A DNA stretch of 64,000 nucleotides from assembly GCA_947359465.1 (NCBI GenBank), contig OX375872.1, positions 82,764,931 through 82,828,930 of the forward strand. Direction: 5' to 3'. The first letter of the stretch is position 1, and each line of letters opens with the position of its first letter. Positions 23,320-34,902 of this stretch are shown piece after piece. The notes under the pieces were generated by a model that saw only the letters and a list, made by a program, of their open reading frames with translations, did no database searches and was not told where the DNA came from. A program made the translations under genes and the position numbers. This stretch comes from Metellina segmentata (Eukaryota > Arthropoda > Arachnida > Araneae > Tetragnathidae).

Positions 23320-23900
23320 GTATGTTTTTCTGATGAACCAATGTTTACGATATCAGAAGAAAGCAGTCAGTATTTCAGGAGAATTACCAGTGAAGAATTT
23401 TCCCCAAATTGCATAGCACAAACGGTTAAACATCCTATTAAAGTAATGGTTTGGACCGTAATGTCTGCTCAAGGTATTCGACGTTTATACATTGTAGAAG
23501 GCATGATGAACCAGTATCAGTATAAAAAAGTGGTTGAACAAAGACTAATTCCACAATTAAAAGACTGGTTTCCGAATGGAGACTTCATATTCATACATGA
23601 TGGAGCTCCGTGCCATAAAGCCAAAATCTGTGACCAAATTTTTGGATGAAAAAAATATATAACTCTTCCATGGCCTGTGGAAACAGTCCAGATATGAACC
23701 CAAAAGAGAATTTTTGGGCCATTGTAAAGAAAAAATTAAAGAATTGTAACATCACAAACAAAAATGGTCTGATAGAAAGATTCATTCAAATTTGGCACCA
23801 TGACAACGAAATACAATCTAATTGCCAAAAACTCATACAAAGTATGCCAAAACGTATCGAATCTTTAATAAAAAAACAAGAGGATGCACACTAAATATTA

Positions 23901-24517
23901 AATGTATCAATATTTTTCAAAATAATGTATTATTTCTTTAATGTAACAAGATTTTATTGTAAATTTCACAATTATTCTAATAATTTTCACACCTCTGTAT
24001 GTTTCAATTAAATTTACATTTTTAAATATAATTTAATAAAATAACAAATTTTAAAACAAATTTAATGACCTTAAAAATGAATTGAATGACCTCAAAATTA
24101 CTCACATAGTCATGTTAATACATCATGAGAAGGTAATACATTTATCTGCAAAATTGTCTGATTTAAAATTAATATGAAACAAAACTATTGTAAGTTGGAG
24201 GCAAAATTGTTCCACATTTTTTATGTGACTCGAAAACAAAATAACCAAATTTAAAGAAATTTGGATAAGGTGAACTGTCGATTTGACATGGAATGACACT
24301 ATAGCTATTTTGGAACAAGGCCCACCATCGTCAAGATCAAAGTATGCACGAGTTAAAATTCTGTGTTAAATAGGCCTTCTTCATCTTGTGTTTGTTCCCA
24401 ACCCTCACTTTTCTAAGTAAACTCTTTCAAATCACGTGCAAAGGTGAAGCTGTGATATCGAAACAGATAACGATGAAGATGCGACTACAAGTGATAGACA
24501 AAATAATTTAAACACCT
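23901..24517. other. AT-rich DNA, nothing recognised
   Basis: It probably includes the 3' terminal region of the Tc1 element, but I could not pair its end with a left terminus. No other feature seen. Confidence 0.4.
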
Positions 24518-25414
24518 TGTAGCGTTTGGCACTAAATTATTTAACCAAAACTCTTCGACCAATGAGTTTTTATTTACATTTATTTACAAATCTTAATTGA
24601 TCACACTTCAGCTACAATGACGTTGGTCAAAGCACATTAAATCTCATCCCAGGGTGGAATATCATAGAAAGTGTTTGTAGTGTAATATTCTGCCCTCTTG
24701 ACTCAACCCCTACTTGTTAGGGAAAGCAAAGGCGCAAGGGTCACGTGGTTAGAGAATAGAAGTAACGTAGGAGGGGTTTGGTCAGGGGTGCTGGGCGAGG
24801 GAAAGAGGCAGTTAGTGACAGGGAACGATAGAACGAGGAAGGCGACGGAATTTGTTGACCGTTCGTTCTTTAGAAGGCTCTTCCCTGAGATTGTAGCGCA
24901 GATTTGTTGTTATGTTTACTTAAATAAACACTTGTTAAGTTTTCAGTGTTCTCTTTTCTTTTGCCATTCACGAACCACAAGTGTAAAGCATTACAGTGTT
25001 CAATATACGAACTTTGGTATAAGTTTTACCGTAAATAGTTTCCCAGGATGGGATCCAGAACAAAACGTTGTTCTCTCCAAGTTTTCAAACGATCATCTCC
25101 CCTCGAGAGCTTCCAGCCTTTCCAAAAACTCCATACATGCCGGATCAGAACAGAGCCGCCATCCCTTTCGGGTCCCCTACGCCGCGTCTAGACTCAATGA
25201 CACCTGTCTATGGTCATGAGATGTCTTTCCTATCCTCACTGATGGGTCCCACTTTATACAATGTTATCCCATTGCGGTGCTGAGAGAAATCTATTTTTAG
25301 AAGTATTGTATGAAATATGTTTCTTCATTTAGCCTCGTAATAGGGTTCCAGTTTTGTCCACACTCAACGTGGTAGGATGTTTGTCACCTTGTTCAGTATT
25401 AGGCAGACATCACA
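24518..25414 (-). repeat. 3' LTR of Ty3/gypsy element
   Basis: On the minus strand the segment starts TGTGATGTCTGCC at 25414, immediately after a purine-rich tract (ggtgggggagc, 25415-25425) that would serve as polypurine tract. It ends CGCTACA at 24518, so it has the TG...CA ends of an LTR and is 897 bases long. The LTR boundary is inferred from tract and ends, since the 5' LTR is missing for comparison. A 173-codon plus-strand ORF inside it has no recognisable domain and is ignored. Confidence 0.6.
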
Positions 25415-25674
25415 GCTCCCCCACCGTTAGAGTTCACCATAACGTAGAGTTCTCTTAAGTTTGTTTCTCGAACCCAAACTTAGAGCGGTAACTCATCGTA
25501 TGACAATACACGAGAGTCAAGAGGAGAGCATACAAAAAGCCCAATGCACAACAATTTAAGCCTTACTTCCGTCGTGATTCGCAGCAGAGTATCATTATAC
25601 AAAAATATATTTAAAAAAAAAACAATTTACTATATACACAATTTCTTTAAGGAATATAATTCCAATTTTGGTTC

Positions 25675-27975
25675 TCATGCTGCAATTCTACTTAGAAAAT
25701 CAGCATTTTTACTATGAGTTCCCGGTCTATGCTCAGTTTTGTAGCTAAATGGCTGTAAGCATAGTGACCATCTTAAGAGACGTCGGTTTGTATCGGAATT
25801 AGAATCTAACCATTTTAAAGGTTTATGGCCAGTCTGTATCAAGAAATGATTCTCTTCCAGATAAAACCTCAGCCTTTTTACAACAAAGATGATAGCAGCG
25901 CACTCACGTTCTATCGCGCTATATTTTTTTTCTGACGGACTGAATTTATTGCTTAAGTATAAAACGGAATGCTCCGTCAATCCTTTGGGATAGAACAACA
26001 TCTATAGCAACATCCGAATCATCGCACTGAACTATAAATTCTCTAGTAAAATCCGGCGCATGCAGCACAGGCTTTGCGATGAGTCGATCTTTCAGGGTTT
26101 GGAAAGCTTCTTCACTTTCCTTGTCCCATTTTATGTCCCCCTTCTTTACTTTCCACTGTAACAAGTTCGTTAAGGGCGCGTATAATATTTCAGAATGCTT
26201 TTCAATTTAATGGCTATAGTAACGCGACATTCCCAGGAAACTCCTTATATCACTCTTCGTAGTGGAGCGCGGAAACTCTTTAAGGCAGCTAATTTAGCTT
26301 CAGCGGGAGTTTGGATACCACTTCCCACGACATGATCAAGGTATGGGACTCTGTCTTGTCCAAATTTACATTTAGAGGATTTAACCTTCAGTTTTGCACT
26401 GGATAACCTAGATAATAATTATTTTATATCCTGTATGTGTTGATCCCAATCTGTGTAAAAAATAGCAATATCGTTATTATAAGGTACTGCGAAATCATCG
26501 CAAAAGTTCAACCATAAGTTTGCTGAAAAAGAATGGGGCGTTTTTCAACCCGAAAGAAAGAACTAAAGGACGGTAGGACCCAAATGGCGTTATGAATCCG
26601 GCTACACGCCTCTTTTGTGAGGGGGATCTGCCAGTACCCCTTTGTAAGATCTAGAACTGATATATATGTAGCGGATGCTACCTTCTCAACCCTTTCTTCC
26701 ATATTAGGGAGCGGGAAAAATTCCGTCCTCGTAATTGCGTTTAAACGTCGATAATCTATACAGGATCTAGGATCCTTACCCTCAACCTCAACAAGAATCA
26801 TTGGTGATGCGTAATCTGATTAACCAATCTCTATAATTTGACGAGCTAACATTTTCTCAATTTCATTTTTCAGAATTTTCGTTTGCCTCGGTGACGTTTG
26901 GTACGGTCTCGCTCTCAGTGGTTTATCGGAAGTAAGCGCAATAGAATGTTCTACCATGTAGGTTAACCCTGGGTTATCCGAGAACACTTTGGCATGTCTC
27001 TTTAGTAAACCGCACAATTTATCAATTTGAGAGTCAGTTAGTTTGTTTCCCAACTCGCTATTCTCAATTATTTCTTCCATATCCAGAGTATCTGGGCCTT
27101 CGTTTAAAACCGGAACGTCCCAATCAGAATCTTCTATATTCCCCGTCTCTCCCTCCCACTCTATCAAATTTATAATTTTAGGCCTTCTGTAATAGGGCTT
27201 TATCATACTGACATGATAAATCTGGGATTTCTCTTTCCCTTCGCCTATCTTGATCATATAGTTTGTGTCTGAGATTCGGGCGTCTATAATGTCCAGCCCT
27301 TTCCAATGCGCCACCAGTTTCTATGGCCGCGATGTGGCCAAAACCAAAACTTGGTCTCCTACCTTAAAGTCTCTGAGGACCGCATTCCTATCATACCACA
27401 ACTTTTGTTTTTGCAGCGAGTCACCCATATTCTCTACCGCTAACTCTTGGGCTTTCCTTAATCGGTTCAAAATTTGAAACACATGTTCCGTTACAGGATT
27501 GATTTCCTTAGAATTTTGTGCCCTGTGGTCGTACAGAAGAACCTCAGGAGTCCTAAGGTTTTTCCTAAAAACCAGTTCCGAAGAAGAAAATCCTATAGAT
27601 TCATGGGTTACCGTTCATAACGTCAACAGAGCTGCAGGCAAGTGACGCTCCCACTATTCCCCCGGCGTCAATGCACAATACCCTCAAAAGTTTTTTATAG
27701 TCCGGTGAAACCGTTCTACTGAGTTGGACTGAGGGTGCGCGACAGAACTATAAGTAACTTTAATCCCAAACTTCTCAAAAATTTCGGTTGTAAGATTGCT
27801 GGTAAAAGAAGTCCCCTGGTCACATTGGACCTCGTTAGGGAACCCAATGCTAGAGAATATCTGCAAAAGTGCGTCTATTACGCTCAAAGAGGAGATATCT
27901 CTTGTCGCCACTGCCTCGGGGTATTTCGAAGGTAAACATTTAGGGGTGATAATGTATATGTTACCTGACTCACTT
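25675..27975 (-). pseudogene. gypsy pol relic: integrase, reverse transcriptase, RNase H
   Basis: 27975-27684: integrase core with KYPEAVATRDIS, VQCDQGTSFTSN (Asp) and HPQSNSVERFHRT (Glu). 27500-27240: integrase tail with KLWYDRNAVLRDFKVGDQ and QIYHVSMIKPYYRRP. The same 164-codon frame (26820-27314) runs on into HAKVFSDNPGLTYMVEHSI and ARPYQTSPRQTKIL, the start of reverse transcriptase. 26801-26510: CIDYRRLNAITRTEFFPLPN and SVLDLTKGYWQIPL, the palm region with the first Asp. The YLDD region is disrupted. 26164-25675: FIVQCDDSDVAIDVVLSQ, YSAIERECAAIIF, IQTGHKPLKWL, and a final RPGTHSKNADFLSR, which is RNase H. About five frame changes separate the blocks. Confidence 0.88.
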
Positions 27976-27979
27976 GCCT

Positions 27980-28689
27980 GAGCTTCGAGATGGGAAATTC
28001 GGTATCAATACCTAAATCTCTAACAAGTGTTGTTGCTGAATCGACAAATATTTTAGAATTATCGTCAGATCTTTGGAAAACTAAATATTTTTTAAGCCTT
28101 CAATGCATTCCGCGATGTTTAATTTAGAATTTTGAAGCACTTTACTCAATACATCAATTCCTGATAATAAATCATGTCAAATTAAAATTGAACACAAAAA
28201 TTTTAATGTTTCAAGATTTTTAATTATTGATTCAGTACCCATTTTTGTTTTCGTGTCTCTGGTCGTATCTTCAATTAAGGCATTTAATGCGGTAATAACG
28301 TTTTTTAGGTCTTGTTTTAGAGGTCTAATACCATTGATATGACTTTCTCACCTTAACGGTTTTAAAATTAGACTTTTTACGTGTTTTTTTAGTAAATCCT
28401 ATCGATATGGGGACGCAGAAAAGTAATTATATACCACTTGTACCATATCAAAAGACCCAGAAATTTCACCACTGGAGCTGGCAGCGTCATTAACGACGAG
28501 CTTTAATGTTTGAGCCGCACACGGCACGTATAATGCTCTAGGATTGATATTGAGAATCCGTTTCTGGAGCCCTATATTTTCCCCCTTCATGTTCGATCCA
28601 TTGTCGTAGCCCTGACCCCGTATATCTGTAACTTCGAGCTGGAGACTAGGCAATATCTTCTCTAATGGAAAATTGCACAGACCTTCTCC

Positions 28690-28786
<97 letters not shown>

Positions 28787-29110
28787 TATTAGTTAATGGA
28801 AAAAATCCTAGAAAATCCTAAAATATCTACCTAACCATCAGTAGTGTTCACACATCTAATTACAAACGTTATTTATTCTGTGTGGCTAATATCTTGTGTA
28901 GAGTCGAGAATTACAGTGTAATATTTGGCTTTTTTGACAATGCGTGTTATCTCATTACGAATAGATTCGGCTAAAATATTAATTATTTCATTTTGAAAAT
29001 GTTGCCCTAAGTAATGTGGAATACGTGTTTTGTTATCTTTGTATTCACTGACATTATTAAGGTGTTCTGAAATAACTGGATCCAATTTGGCCAACATCTC
29101 CACTGGCTAA
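27980..29110 (-). pseudogene. hAT transposase relic (ZMYM1/DUF4371-type), split by a (CA)n tract
   Basis: Minus-strand pieces in order: 29103-28800 with YLGQHFQNEIINILAES, YYTVILDSTQDISHTE and TFVIRCVNTTDG, the first part of the RNase-H-like core with its Asp. A 94-bp CA repeat follows. Then comes 28690-28399 with RGQGYDNGSNMKGENIGLQ, YVPCAAQTLKLVV and VQVVYNYFSASPYR. 28390-27980 in shifted frames carries pieces such as WHDLLSGIDVLSKVLQ and GIDTEFPISKLRQ. These are hallmarks of the zinc-finger MYM-type-1-like hAT transposases. The C-terminal dimerisation region is absent. Stops and frameshifts are frequent. Confidence 0.85.
28692..28785. repeat. (TG)n microsatellite
   Basis: 94 bases of uninterrupted TG repeat. 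It sits inside the hAT transposase relic and replaces a few expected codons, so it expanded or arrived within former coding sequence. Confidence 0.97.
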
Positions 29111-29611
29111 AAATTGTACTACAGCAATTATTCTGACAATGATGGCGCGCTATCGCTTTTTCTCTAAATTGTAAACATTTTGTAGTTCCGCGTCAATAGT
29201 ACAATTTTTTCCAGCCACGTTTTTATTTCGCACCACAAAAATATGCCTTTTGGTTATTTTTTTAGAAAGAAATTTAAAATTTGGTATCCTTTTCTATGCC
29301 GTATTGCCGGCTCTGCCACAAATTTTGCTATCAAATGAAGTATTTGTGTAATGAGTAGACATTAATGGACAATGGACCAACACACTGTTGCACTAACATT
29401 CTATTTCATTTAAACTATGCTATGATATCGGGAAATAGGGACTTATTTTTGTTTTTCAATAACTATTTAAAATTCAGCATATTTATTCGACTTATTATAA
29501 GTTTTAAAAACTTTTGCTTGATTGATAGAACTAAATGCGGCCTGCAGCCGCCCTTTGTTTTGTTTGCCCGCGTGCGGTGCACGCGCTGCACACCTGCTAG
29601 GATCGGCCCTG

Positions 29612-30165
29612 CTTGTATTTTAGAATTCAATGTAGAATTATTAAAAAGAAAATAATATTATAATTAAATATTCCAACCCAGCAAAAGGTAATCGCGGCCA
29701 ACCGTTTTTACTCAAGCACTTTAACCGTTCTACCACGACCACCTACTTGAATATTTTGTATTTAAAATAGACTACACTAATGAACCTTGCTGGGAAATGT
29801 ATCTGTGAGAATATCTGAAAAATGTTAGGGGGAAAACGAAAGAAATTAATTAATTCTTTGATGACTAACTGATTCACTTATTAGAGAGTTACAGACAGAT
29901 AATAGGATTTTACCCGTATTGAAATAGGTCAACATTGGAAGTACGATAACTGATGAGACAAATAGTAGCCCTTAAGTGGTTTTGGGGAGAGGTTTATAAT
30001 CACATTACAATATGATACTCATGATTATTTTAATCAGCAATGATTCACATTTCACACGTCAGAACTGGAACTTTCTAGAGTAGGTAAAAACAATAGATAA
30101 AATTGAACCAGTGAAAACTTTACATATATATATATATATATTGAGCCAGTAGCATGTCTACATAT
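29612..30165. other. AT-rich DNA with a short TA run
   Basis: No ORF or element recognised. A short alternating TA run occurs at about 30124-30141. Confidence 0.45.
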
Positions 30166-30169
30166 TAAT

Positions 30170-30935
30170 GTAAAGTTAGGGATTTCAATCTGCTTTTGAA
30201 ACTCATTGTCTTGAAGTTTTCACTGCTGCTGCTGTTATCTGTATTTCGTCTTCGGGTCCTAACGAAGAACTTTTAGTATTGCCACTGAAAGGTCAAACAC
30301 GTGGCGAGGATATTGCAAATGCTGTCATTGAATACCATGGAGAAACATATTCCACTCGATAAAATTGTTTCAATTTCAACAGGAGGAGCAAAAGGTATGA
30401 ACGGAGTGCGAAAGGGTTTTGTTTCTATTTTGAAGGAAAAATTAATAACGTGATACTTCTTTACCATTGCATCATTCATCAAGAAGCGCTTTGTGCGCAG
30501 ACATTTCCAGAAGAAATTTGCAATGTTATGGAATTGGTGATCAAGATTGTCTAAAGCTCTTTATCATCGCCAATTTAAAGAATTTTTAGTTGAAATAGAG
30601 AGTGAATACACAGAGATCTTTTGCTGCATGATAAGGTACGTTGGCTTTCAAGAGGAAACGTTTGAAAACGTTTAGCTTCCTTTTTGCTTGAAATTAAAGT
30701 ATTTCTCCTTGAGAAGGGTGTTGACTATCCTAAGAAAAAATGGTACCTGTAAGTGTTGTATCTGTATAATTGTTCTTTTTATTTTCAAGTTACCAAGGAG
30801 TGCATTTAAAGAGAGAAATTAATTTTAAAATGTTCGATTTGATAATGGACGCTTGTTTAGTTTTTAAAAAGCCAAGTAGGCCACAATTTCTAAAAGCATT
30901 GTTTTGGAAATTGTTTCCTTGACTGTCATGAAATA
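30170..30935 (+). pseudogene. hAT transposase relic, GTF2IRD2/ZBED-like
   Basis: Plus-strand frames give ALKGQTRGEDIANAVIEY, then VILLYHCIIHQEALCAQTFP, EEICNVMELVIKIV and LLREGVDYPKK-like pieces, followed by MFDLIMDACLVFKKPSRPQF. The CIIHQEALCA signature is typical of the hAT transposase family that gave rise to vertebrate GTF2IRD2 and SCAND3-like proteins. This is a different hAT lineage from the two ZMYM1-like relics nearby. Stops and frame changes (for example at 30362 and 30556) make it a fossil. Neither terminus was found. Confidence 0.75.
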
Positions 30936-32265
30936 TAAAATGGTTATACGTCAAAAGCAATGAGGAAAGATTATTTTCTAGGGGAAGTAAAAATTAAATT
31001 TTCCTCTTGCAGCGAAAGGTTTTTGCAAAAGTATAACATTTTGATTTCAAAGAACTGTTTTATTAGTTTATTTTCTGAACTATACAACATTTGAAGAGTA
31101 GAGATTTATCACTCTACAGAATTTGTTATTTTTGTGTTTGCTTTTATGAGAGGAAAAATCAAACCTCCTTAATGTTAACATGCTTAGCATGACCTGAAAA
31201 ACCATTCCCCAGACTAAATTTCCTTAAATTTTATGAACTGACACCATGAACTACTAAAATTGTGAAGAATATAACCTTCCCCTAAGAGTTTTTAACGAGG
31301 TTCAAATTTATTTTCATTCAACATTGTTCCATATCCTATTTGCGGAATATGTGATGATTTATTTAAAGAAAATTCCTCCCCCAATATTTTTTTCTATTTT
31401 ATAAATTAGTTTGTAGTAATGTTAAACAATAATCATTAAAAATATTTATATTACAATACAATATTTACAAAAAAATTTATAAATATATTTTTAATAATTT
31501 AAAGTATTAAAAAAAATTTTATAAGTTCTTGAATTTTTTAAACAATTGGAAAACATAAATATTTTTTAATGATTCATATTTTTTAAATTCCTACTTAAAA
31601 TTTAAGATGGCTGTAATCTTGTATGCCCTCTAAATAAACAAACACATAAGCTATAAGAAGTGTATAGATTAATATTGAATGAGAATAACTCAATATTGTG
31701 AAGCAGGTATTGAGTAATGTTGAAAAAGAACATCGAGCAGTATCGTAAAACTAATATTGAGCAATGACAAAAAAAAAAAAAAAAAGAAGACATATAGTGC
31801 TACCTGGGTTAAAAGAATAATGTTACAAATTCCGAACTAGAACTTTTGAAATATTAAAAAATTCTTCGCCATGACAGACCGAGGTGGATTATTTAATGAG
31901 TTTAAGCTATATTTAAATAACTTATACATGTTAAAATTTTAATGAAAGCAATGATTTTCTTAAAAATAAACTATCGAAACAAATCGATTTCCCATTTTTT
32001 AAATGGAAATAGTTGCCTTTGTAATTCGGTTCTGAAGACATATAATTTTAAAACAAGTTCTTTTATTGTTAGACGTACCACAAAATCTAATTTTCAAGAA
32101 AAAATGTATTTGCCTTGAAAAGCTTAGTGATGACTATCATATGAAAATAATTTGTCATTCTTCCCTTAAAGATGGCAAAAAACAACAATGTCGCATGCCT
32201 GATGAAAGAGTGCCACAAGTAAACAAATATTGTTTTGTTAACTGAGTGCGAAAGCCCACGCCAGG
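30936..32265. other. AT-rich DNA, nothing recognised
   Basis: Includes an A-run at 31769-31784. No ORF above 63 codons and no repeat ends. Confidence 0.45.
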
Positions 32266-32267
32266 GT

Positions 32268-32350
32268 CGTTCAGAGAAATACGCTTAACCAGGGGAGGGG
32301 GTTGGGGGGTTCAACCCCTTTCCCCCCCACCCCCATTCAGTAGAGAAAAA
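32268..32350. repeat. extra copy of the GC-rich terminus found at 32492
   Basis: atacgcttaaccaggggagggggttggggggttcaacccc, followed by cattcag and gaaaaattt, parallels the left end at 32492-32560 in the same direction. It is either a truncated older insertion of the same element family or a duplicated end. Confidence 0.5.
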
Positions 32351-32676
32351 TTTTGCTAAGGTATAAAGGTATGAATTTTTCACAAATTAATTCTTTATTA
32401 ATAACTACTCAAACCTTCATAACTTTATTTTACTTAATGTTTTACTTGTGTAATAAATAAATGTAATCAATGAAACAATGGTACATTAGTTCATAGACGT
32501 AAGCAGGGGGAGTAGGGGGTTCAACCCCGTATTCAGTTCGTCCTAAAAGAAAAATTTGTTAATGAAGAGCAATCGGAGTTTTAAGCTTTATGGCTATTTA
32601 AACTAGATTATATAAAAGTAAAAATTATTTTCACACTCATAACATAAACATCATATATTTCAGAATATAAGTCGAT

Positions 32677-33819
32677 CCGTGTATAAGCCGAGGGTGCGTT
32701 TTTTCTTCAAAAATTTACCCAAAATTCCAAACACGTATATAAGCCGAAATAAAAATTAAAAAAAAAATTGTGTGACGTTCAAACTTAACGCCATGAGAGC
32801 GTAAATGTCGCCCAGAAGGTAAAACGTGCAGAATATTTTTCAGTCAAATCGCTGTAAAGTAAAACGCCACTCGCCAACGATTATAGTTTTAACCTGCTAA
32901 TGATTTTCCGTGTATAGACTATCCAGCTCCTGATATCCGACCTCTGACGGGGTGATTGACAGGTGATGATGTACGGGACTTTTGGATCCAAGCTATTACA
33001 AAGGTGACCGCTAATGTTCTTCCCCAGTGTCCCGCACCTGATGCCGGGCCTATGACTGGGTGATTGACAGATGATCAGCTCAACAATGGTCTAGGCGAGC
33101 GGGTGGGGCTTGCGAAGTTTTTTCATCAGTGCCACTTTTCTTCGCCGTTCAGCCTAAAACATGTGCGGAACATAAAATTTCAAAAGGGGAAGCGGGCTCA
33201 TTGACCCTTGGCAGCGAAGACGATTTTATATATGAAGAACATATAAATTCTAGTACGGAAAGGCATTAGATCTGATGATGATACGCATCTGGACATCCCA
33301 ATGAGTGAAACCGAATTTTACGTACTATTCGGATTCAAAGAAGGAATTTGAAGGACTTATTTTTCTCTTTTTGATTAAAGAAAAAAAGCATTCAAAATAT
33401 AAGTTAAAACGATTTTAAAAATTGGAACAGCTGTTGGATTCGGATCCGAGTCGGATGGTACGAAGTAAAAAAGTAGAGTTGCTTTCCCAACACCCGTTGG
33501 AGTTGCTATAAAAATCGTTAATAGCTCGTAAAGAATTCGAAGTTGCTGCCACCGGACGGAGATCCGAATCCAACAGCTGTATCAAAAAATGTTCCCTTTC
33601 CAATTGTTATTTTTATGTGTTATTAATTATGGTATTCACTTATTATTTTGTGTGCTATATTTGGCAATATTTAGCGATTTATCGCTTGCACCCAGCTAAC
33701 AGAAAAGTACCTTCATTTTTTGCGAAATTAACGGATCCGTATATAAGCCGACCCCCCCCCCCACACACACACACCTTTAGCTTTAGAAAAAGTTCCAAAT
33801 ATTCTCGGCTTATACACGG
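32677..33819. mobile_element. nested inverted-repeat element (GTATAAGCCGA family)
   Basis: CCGTGTATAAGCCGAG at 32677-32692 is repeated in exact inverse at 33804-33819. Further subterminal copies of GTATATAAGCCGA occur at about 32732 and 33738. Inside, a block with gggtgattgacaggtgatga (about 32950) is repeated at about 33057. No transposase recognised, so it is probably non-autonomous. The true outer ends may lie 15-25 bases further out. Confidence 0.65.
33427..33580. repeat. 154-bp palindromic MITE
   Basis: ACAGCTGTTGGATTCGGATC at 33427-33446 is repeated as a perfect reverse complement at 33561-33580, enclosing about 114 bases. The unit would fold into a long hairpin. It lies inside the element at 32677-33819. 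Confidence 0.75.
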
Positions 33820-34902
33820 AAATATACTTAAATGCACGACAAAAGTGAAATTTTTATTCACTTGATTTTTTTTATGTTTAACTTAGAATATGTGTTTTGA
33901 AGAACCAACTAGGAAAATGTTTATATGTATTTATCACAGCAAAAAAACTGATTAATTTTGTACAAATGTTACAGTTCATGAAGTTCTAGTGACTATTTTT
34001 CTATTCTTTTTAATTTAATGATAGTCTAAAAATCTGAATGCATGTGTATTCGTACCAATGATGTTTTTTATTTCAATAATTGTAATATATGTTGTCACTG
34101 ATTTACTGTATTTTGTTTCACAAATTTTAAAAACAGATGGTTTGGATTAACCAAACCCGAATGAACGGGAGGTTTGAATTAGCAGGGTTTTAGTGTAATT
34201 CAACACTGTCCTTAAATAATTTGTTGTTAAACCAAACAATGTGTTTCTCATGTATGTCACAATAAAACAACATTGTTTAAAACGACTTTATTTGAAATGA
34301 AAGTGACTAACATTTGCTAGACGCAAAATTTTTAATAATGTTATTAATGTTCTACGAAAAAAAGTATCAATATATCATGGCGTATTTTTAACATACAAAT
34401 ACGAAAATTTTTCTGAGGTCTCCAGATGCTTCATCTTTTTAATGGTGTACAGTTTATACTTCTCGGTACTGAACTCCTCCCCCCCCCCTCAGTCATCAAC
34501 CCTAGTCACGCCTATGCTTCTGAATACAACAAGGGTCCGCGCAAAGGAATTTTCGATACTACAATCGTGAATGAATAGAGATTTTTGGTGGTTTATTTCC
34601 TTTTCGACATACATTCATATATTACTCATATAAGTTCTACTATTTTCACTTTATAATCATGGTTTCTTAACAGCCTACATATTATTAGAAGTCTAAATTC
34701 CTTAAGGGTGATAGTAGATATTCTCTTTACAGAGATTTTCTTGCGAACCTTATCCACAGCACATCTTCTGTACTTCTGCTTTAAAATGTTTCAGTATTAA
34801 AAATGTTGCATACTTCCTTTAAGCGTTTATATTATGATTGCAGTTAATCACGTATGTTTATAGTACATAACTCTTCCCCGCATTTAGATTTATGATGTCA
34901 TG

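Larger units (their letters stand above)
21140..23900 (+). pseudogene. Tc1-type (DD34E) transposase with a spliceosomal intron, split by a nested DD41D element
   Basis: Coding pieces, all plus strand: 21162-21248 (VDKESDISPRNLAVVNCLIQ), then after the nested element 22754-23136 (AIAKKAKISQASVCGIKRIF and MAKKRLAWAKVVQEQFG), then 23320-23894. The nested element plus one TA can be subtracted and the frame continues across the join. Between 23136 and 23320 lies a 183-base GT...AG intron, after which VCFSDEPMFTI carries the first catalytic Asp. FIFIHDGAPCH carries the second, and SPDMNPKENFW the Glu, the last after a frameshift near 23640. Further stops near 22840-22930 and at 23040 make it a pseudogene. 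Terminal repeats were not identified, so the limits are approximate. Confidence 0.8.
24518..27975 (-). mobile_element. 5'-truncated Ty3/gypsy retrotransposon with integrase before reverse transcriptase
   Basis: Read 5' to 3' on the minus strand: partial integrase core, integrase C-terminal (GPY/F-like) end, reverse transcriptase, RNase H, polypurine tract, LTR. The gag, protease and N-terminal integrase parts and the 5' LTR are absent. The element stops abruptly at about 27975 against hAT transposase sequence. The order integrase then reverse transcriptase is that of Gmr1-like elements rather than typical gypsy. Frameshifts and stops throughout show that it is inactive. No env-like gene is seen between RNase H and the LTR. 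Confidence 0.85.
27976..29611 (-). mobile_element. hAT element fragment (ZMYM1/DUF4371-like transposase)
   Basis: The 5' end on the minus strand is at 29611, where CAGGGCCGATCCTAGCAGG forms a typical hAT-like terminus. Downstream are transposase pieces (next entry), running up to the gypsy junction at about 27975. The 3' end is missing, lost at that junction. No 8-bp target duplication can be checked because only one end remains. Confidence 0.75.
32492..34516. mobile_element. inverted-repeat DNA element (CATAGRCGT ends), unclassified
   Basis: The left end CATAGACGTAAGCAGGG and the right end, which reads CATAGGCGTGACTAGGG in reverse, form an imperfect inverted repeat about 2 kb apart. Both run into G- or C-rich tracts (gtagggggttcaacccc and cctccccccccc). 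No transposase is recognised inside. Smaller inverted-repeat elements are nested within it. The superfamily is uncertain. Confidence 0.5.

Noticed and set aside
24698..25219. 173-codon plus-strand ORF
   Set aside because: Lies inside the inferred LTR, antisense to the element, with no recognisable domain.
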